In this document: positions 58,658-64,000 of the stretch, piece by piece
Position numbering within the stretch: the stretch's first letter is position 1
How the letters are laid out: each line of letters starts with the position of its first letter
Notes under the pieces: model-generated
Seen by the model: the letters and a program-made list of their open reading frames with translations, nothing else
Told to the model about the DNA's origin: nothing
Database searches by the model: none
Assembly (NCBI RefSeq): GCF_047495875.1
Contig: NC_092497.1
Location: 74,695,463-74,759,462, forward strand
Direction: 5' to 3'
Source of the DNA: Pithys albifrons albifrons
Lineage: Eukaryota > Chordata > Aves > Passeriformes > Thamnophilidae
DNA length: 64,000 nt
Program-made: the position numbers and the translations under genes

Positions 58658-59318
58658 TGTCATGAACTGTTAGCAATGGACCATTTGCAGCAGCTGCCCA
58701 GAGCACACCTGACCCCTCAGTATGCAACCTCCGTGGTAAAGAAGCCTGTGAGACAGGAGCTGTGATAACTCCCCTCTGGGGAGTCCTAAGCACCTCCACG
58801 CCCAGTCTGAGAGGGTGTATCTGCTAATGGGACATCAGGATTCCAAAAATACCCCATGACTCACAGAGTTACATCACCCATTGTGGAACTCCCTGCTCTG
58901 GGGAAGATACTGGGCCTTCCCACCTGCATATGAGAGTATATAACCTTGGGGTTTTGGGACTTCTGGGACCACTTGTTGGAACCAGAGGAGAACCAGAACC
59001 TCGACAGGACTGTGACCACCACTCTCAACCAGACTCCGACCATCATCTGCACCAACAGGTTTTTTTCCTTCCTTTTACTTTGGACTCAAGGGAACCATGT
59101 GGGGTCTCAGACCAGGGTCTAAGGAACACCATTGTGTTTGTGCCCCAGGGTGTTGGGTTACACTTCTGGTTTTTGTGGGGCAGAACGAATTTCTTTTTGT
59201 ATAATTGTATTCATTGTAATATTTTTATTAAATTGTAATTCTGACTTACAATCTCTTTTGTGTTGGCTTCACTTCTCCTGCTGGTTTACCTTTAAACCAG
59301 CACAACCTGTTCATGACC
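58658..59318 (+). mobile_element. Probable solo LTR
   Basis: The region is bounded by the inverted pair TGTCATGAAC and GTTCATGACC. It contains a TATA box (TATATAA, 58937-58943) and an AATATTTTTATTAAA stretch near 59218-59232 that could serve polyadenylation. Composition and layout fit a U3-R-U5 structure in plus orientation. No convincing target duplication is seen with these ends. With ends moved to TGTTAGC...GTTCA, flanks TGAAC and TGACC match at four of five bases. Family unknown. Confidence 0.55.
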
Positions 59319-59747
59319 TCTTCATCTCCCTTCCATCAGACAGGGATGCACAGTGTGTGCAGGCAGGCGAAAGGCAAGGTGAGAGGGTGATGTACACAGT
59401 GGAGCAGCTCTAGGAGGTCTCCAGCAGATGGACCATGGTAGTGGTTCTTCCTGCCCACTGCTTCCTTTCTCTGCTTGTCTCTTACTATGTGTTCATTTGC
59501 ACTTTTTATTACTTTGGTGGCATTTTCTTTGCTTTGATGCATCAAACTATGCTTTGAAGGCTTTAAACCAGTTGTTCAGTTGTATCCAGGCACTCATTTT
59601 ATGTGAAGTACATAGGATAGGTGCACAGTCTGGGCAGATTATAGAACATCACTACGTACTCTCATTCCCTGTTGCATAAATGTCAGTACTGCTGATTATG
59701 ATTCACCCTTATTCTCCTCAATTAAAAACTAAGGGTGATGTATTTGG
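59319..59747. other. Non-coding stretch between LTRs
   Basis: No gene or repeat is recognised. Open frames on both strands are short. Confidence 0.5.
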
Positions 59748-60329
59748 TGATGCCGAAAGGGTTTTTGTTCTGATTTTCACATTTTGTAGATTTTAGGAAC
59801 ACAGTAGTTGTAGATTTTTAGAGGGTTAATATTTCTAACAGTTTGAGTTTAATGCCTTTCTATCACTACCCCTGTCCCAGAACAGGGAGCTCAAATTCCT
59901 TTAGTTAATTAATCTTGTTTAGACTCCTTTCCAAGGTAAAGAGCTGAAGGATATCAGAAGGCCTACAGAATGAAACATAAACATAAGTCAGAGTGACCCA
60001 AAAGCCAGAATTAGATGAACTCCAAGAGACCTTTGTGTGCCTGAGGAAGAAGAGCTGATGAAGACAGAGGGTCCTGATGACCCCAGACCCAATTCCAGGG
60101 GGTTGGACCAGGGGTGGGACTGGGGCTGAACTGAGAAATGTGTAAAGCAATGATTGGAGAAATCTTATTATAAAAGCCATGGAAACAAGAACTGAGACAC
60201 ATGCCTGTCATCCTGTATTCCTGTGGGTTGTAGGCCCTGTGTTATTAAAGGACCTTTACTTTTTATCTTACCCTACACTAACGTGGCTCGAAGTCCTGTT
60301 TTTGGGGGGAAGGGTCATTCACGGCAACA
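59748..60329 (+). repeat. 5' LTR of ERV-C
   Basis: The LTR starts TGATGCCGAAAGGG, a perfect inverted match to the GGCATCA end of ERV-A, and itself ends GGCAACA. A TATA-like TTATAAAAG and an ATTAAA signal are kept. The primer site should start at TGGCGAGCGAAAGGTGGA (60333); the tRNA was not identified. Confidence 0.83.
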
Positions 60330-60867
60330 GTTTGGCGAGCGAAAGGTGGAATCAGAGAATCCAGCACCCTGGAACCACGAGGGACTCCAGAGCAAGAAGT
60401 TTCATCCTGCGGGAATTCTCTACTGCCGGCACATTTTGGAGGATTCCTTCAGTGACCTTTGAAACTCCTAACAACTGGGTGAGATAAAAGGAGCAGTTCC
60501 TTTGGGTATTTTTGCTAGCAAACTAAGGGAAAGTTTTTCCCTGGAACTGGGAATACGTTGGGCTGGGAGGTATAGCTGATCTGGCCAGTCAGTTTCTCAG
60601 CCTGGTGGGCAAAAGGGTGTTTTGCCTGGGTGAGGGACGGTTTGGTCCCTTGTTGCTTCGGGAAGGGCAAAGCAGAGTGCTCAGGGGTTTCATGTTAGCT
60701 GAATGCAGCTGGAAAGGAGAGGAATATCTCTCTGGGATTGCATCACTCTGTCTTAGCCTGAAGCGGTAACATAGCACTTGGAGGAGTGAGCTTGCTTGGT
60801 ATTCCTGAGGCCAGCAGTTCAAATCTGGGTGCTGAAAAGTTTTTTCCCTTGCCTGTAACTTGTCAGC

Positions 60868-63615
60868 ATGGGTTGTATGCAATCCATGGAAGAGGAGACT
60901 CCAGTGGAGTCCCCTCTAGCTTTGGTTTTGCAGAAATGGAAGCATCTAACGAGCCCTGAAACATCTTTGAGAAGGCAAGTGTTACGAAAAGAGAAACGGT
61001 GGGAAGAGATCAAATATACAGAGCAGGGAGGCACTGGTAGCTTTCCCGAAGTTGCTCTGGCAAGCACAGTCACAGATAAGGCAGCCCTGGAAAGGGTGGC
61101 CAAAAGGAATGTTGCAGAGAGCAGCGTGGGGCGGGAAGCAGCAGGCTGATTTCCCTCTTCCCATCAGTCGGCCCGAGCTGTACAAAGGGAGGCAGCACCC
61201 TCCCTTCCCCCTTTCTCCACCTCTGGCGTTTCCAGCTATGCAGAGGCAGAAACAAGCAAGGGAAGAGCAGCAGGCACTGCCCTTGCTGGGCAGCCAGCTT
61301 GTCCGGTACAGAAGAACAGGGAGACCAAAGCAGTGGATAACACCAGGATTGTAGAGAACAATCTCCTTCCTGCCTTCCCTTCCCCTGTTCATAGCTGTGT
61401 GAGAGAGCAGTCAGTTTCGTGTTTTAATGAAGCAGTGGTTTGCATCTTGTCTGTTGTTGAAAAAGAGGATTTATATCAGCACCTCTGTAGTGAAGAAAGA
61501 AAAGCAAAGATAAGCTGGAGCCAGCCTGGTGAAAAGGCTAAGGCAAAGCTGAGTTTGTGGGATGGAGCGGCTGTCTCTGAGCTCAGGGAGCTGGGCTGGG
61601 AGAAGCCAAGACAAGCGTGGCTGTGGCACAGCTGCATAGATTCAAGGCTAGTCTTAGCCTGGGAGATTAACAAAAACAATAATCTCAACTTTCTAACTTA
61701 CTTTTCTTTTAAAGACCATGAAAAGTCTGTGCTCCCAAAGGGAGAAAGAGGGAATGTTTCCGTTCCCTTGAGAAAGAAAGTACCTTTGCCACCTCCTGAG
61801 GAGGCAAAGAGGAAGGTGTTTTCTCTGCGTTCCCCTATCGGAGAGGGAGCAGGGAAAGTTGCCATAGAGACCTCCTGTAAACAAATGAGTAACCAGAAGC
61901 CCAGCAGCTTTTGGGAAGGAGAAAACTCCGGAAACGGGCCGGGACCCCCAGAGACCCCCAGGAGGCTGTCCCGGCGGATACAGGGATGCACTGAAGTTGT
62001 TCCGCGGGTGCGGGGATACACTGAGGCTGCTCCCGGTGACACCGAGACAAGCGCATATGCAGCGCAAGCAGAACCCCCTGGAGAAGCAAAGCTTGGCATA
62101 ATAGTTGTCTCAGGACAGCCAGGAGCAGGTTCCACCAGAGCCGTGAAATTGACCTCTGCCAGCATCGCTCCACCTGGAGTGGCGAGCAGAGCCAGCAGCT
62201 GTGAGAGTGCCTGCAGAAGGGCGGTAGCCAAGCAAGCAGACAGAGCGAGTGCGGGGGAGGCAGCACACACATTCCCGGGACCGGGAGATGAACAAGCAGG
62301 GCTTGCTGGCCAGGCAAACGCAGCTTTTCCTTGGGCAGCTAGAGCAGCAAAAGGTCCTGAGGGTACCAGCGGAAAAAAGGTGCTTGTAACTGAGAGTCAG
62401 CTGCAGCAAGTGCAGGATCAGTCTCTCTCGGCCGTGGGCTGGTCCTCCGTGCTGGGTTCTCCCGCTGCTGAGAACAGAGCAGGCACTGGCTTTGCTGACC
62501 CTTCAGCAGCTGCGGTGGCAGAAAGGAGGGCGAAGGGGGCTTTAGCAGAGACCGCAGGGAAAAGCAGGAAGGGGGAGCCAGCACCGTCCCTTCCTCTATC
62601 TCTCGCCGATGCCGTTCGTGACCATGCAAAGGCAGGGACAGGCGACGTGGCCAGCTCTGCCCCTGCCCGGCAGCCAGTGTGTGCTGTGCAGAGAGGCAGG
62701 GTGGAGAGAGCCGCTTCTGACACCAAGAATGCAAGAGGCACAGGAGCAGAGAGACATGGTCTCCTTCCTGCTTTCCCTTCCCTTGTTCGTGGTGGAGAGA
62801 GAGAAAAATCAGTGCTAGTTTGCCTTTTGTCTGAGGTTGGAAAGGAGGCTTTGTGTCATCTGTATAATGGAGAGTTAAGAGCAAAGCTGGGCCAAAGTGG
62901 ACCCAGAGGGAGGAAGGCATCTTCATCTTTGCCTTCTCCTGGGAAAGCAAGGAAAAGAAAGTTTTCCTTGTGCTCCCTCACTAGAGATAGAGCAGAGAAT
63001 GTTGCTATTGAAACTCCTTGTAAACAAAGCATGAGTAGCTTTTGGGGAAGAAAAGGACTAGAACACTGTCCAGGACCCCCGATCCCGGGGAGTTCCACCC
63101 CCGGGACCGTAGAACTAACTCCTGTCAGCGTTGCTTCCCTTGGAGCAGCGAGTGAAGCCGGCAAAGAGCCGGGTGGGCGGCACTGCACGGCAGGCCCAGA
63201 GCCGGGGGCAACACCGGCAGCGGCTCTGGACCCCTGGGTTTCTAAAGCAACAGAGGCCAGCATAGACCCAGGGTCAATACCTACAGCTGAGACCTTGCCC
63301 AGACCGACAGCGGGAGGGCCGTGGGCGACCCTTTCCTTTCTATCCCTGTTGCTAACAATCCCTACCTGCCTCGGCGAGCAATCAGAGAATTTAAACACCT
63401 TGTCCTGGAATACAGGACTCCCCAGCAAGCAGGCAGGCAGCCTGATCATCTCAACTGCCTTGCCCAAGTGTGCAAAATTTCTAATTGCAGGAAAAGGGGG
63501 GTCGAGTTCCTCTACCCCCGAGAGCATTTCCAGCATTTTCCCTCTACCCCTGCCACCAAGACCGAAAAGGGGGGAGCAAAAGAGTGATAGTGTCACTGTG
63601 TTACAAGCTGCCTGA
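60868..63615 (+). pseudogene. ERV-C gag-position reading frame with one internal stop
   Basis: One frame stays open from the [10 protein letters not shown] start at 60868 to 63615, about 915 codons, except for a single TGA at 61147-61149. ERV-A has a different base at the matching place. The open part after the stop begins with the first ATG at 61333 and gives 760 codons. Two halves resemble each other (about 61225-62200 and 62600-63180). Near 63321-63500 another frame, containing [12 protein letters not shown], is the one kept open in ERV-A, so ERV-C probably has two compensating indels there. No zinc knuckle or enzyme motif is seen; the function is unknown. Confidence 0.6.
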
Positions 63616-64000
63616 ATAAACTCAGTTCTTTCCAACTGAGATGAATGTTAAAGCACCAATTTAAGTTTAAGGAATCTCTATCTTAAGCTTAAAGATTCTG
63701 TCTGTGTTTGCAATTTTCTCATTTCCAATTTTAGAGAAGCCTCAACACCTGATACACCAAGACAGATTGGCAAAGCAAAACCACAGCTTTCTCTGGTAGT
63801 CTCTGTGCTCTGAGTTTGCCCTAAGCTACTCGAGCTTGTAGCATGTCTGTCTCAGCATAGCTCTGAGGCTGCTGAAAACTAGGACCAGTATCATACTGGT
63901 GCAAAATCAATCAATAGTTGCCACCTATGTATTTTTGTCTTTATTGTGAACTAACCATCTGCTATTAGAATATGATTATTTGCAGACAACCAAGAAGTCT

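Larger units (their letters stand above)
59748..64000 (+). mobile_element. ERV-C: second copy of the ERV-A family, runs off the window
   Basis: It has the same order as ERV-A: LTR (59748-60329), leader, reading region (60868-63615) and the start of the 3' internal sequence. The 3' part and 3' LTR lie beyond 64000. It stands about 7.4 kb upstream of the RASEF start codon, in the same orientation as ERV-A. Confidence 0.85.

Overview
The window looks like avian nuclear DNA. Its single recognisable host gene is RASEF (RAB45), a Ras-family GTPase with EF-hands and a coiled coil. It lies on the minus strand and is complete: I placed 17 coding exons between 52299 (ATG) and 17005 (end of the TAA). 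All junctions keep frame and use GT/AG splice sites, giving a predicted protein of 720 residues. The bird assignment rests on CR1 LINEs, including one with the typical 3' tail of ATTCTATG octamers, and on several LTR families. RASEF lies on 9q21 in human, a segment that corresponds to the Z chromosome in birds, so Z linkage is likely; this is inference, because no second gene is visible.

Layout. 1-17004: AT-rich sequence downstream of RASEF with old CR1 3' ends (about 6955-7122 and 14520-14737), a pair of CTCF-like motifs (8231-8306), a solo LTR with a clean 5-bp target-site duplication (9409-10098) and a young non-autonomous LTR element with nearly identical LTRs (10420-13161). 17005-35543: RASEF coding exons 17 to 2 in short introns. 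35544-51934: the large intron 1, which carries a decayed CR1 (about 36745-38572) and a 6.4-kb endogenous retrovirus-like element, here called ERV-A (41284-47698). 51500-52620: CpG-rich promoter and exon 1, which codes for both EF-hands. 52700-64000: upstream sequence with a LINE fragment that is not CR1 (about 53936-54640, minus strand), a CR1 with recognisable reverse transcriptase (56132-58125, minus strand), a probable LTR (58658-59318) and a second copy of the ERV family, ERV-C, which starts at 59748 and runs off the window.

The least explained content is the ERV-A/ERV-C family. It has LTRs beginning TGATG and ending CATCA, with a 4-bp target-site duplication visible for ERV-A. Its long gag-position reading frame starts with a myristoylation-type MGC N-terminus. 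I cannot assign the rest of that frame to a known family, and it contains two divergent copies of one module. No pol or env is visible. The two copies stand in the same orientation on either side of RASEF exon 1, antisense to the gene.

Limits: transcription start and polyadenylation sites of RASEF, UTR splicing and repeat family names cannot be fixed from sequence alone. Boundaries of old repeats are approximate.
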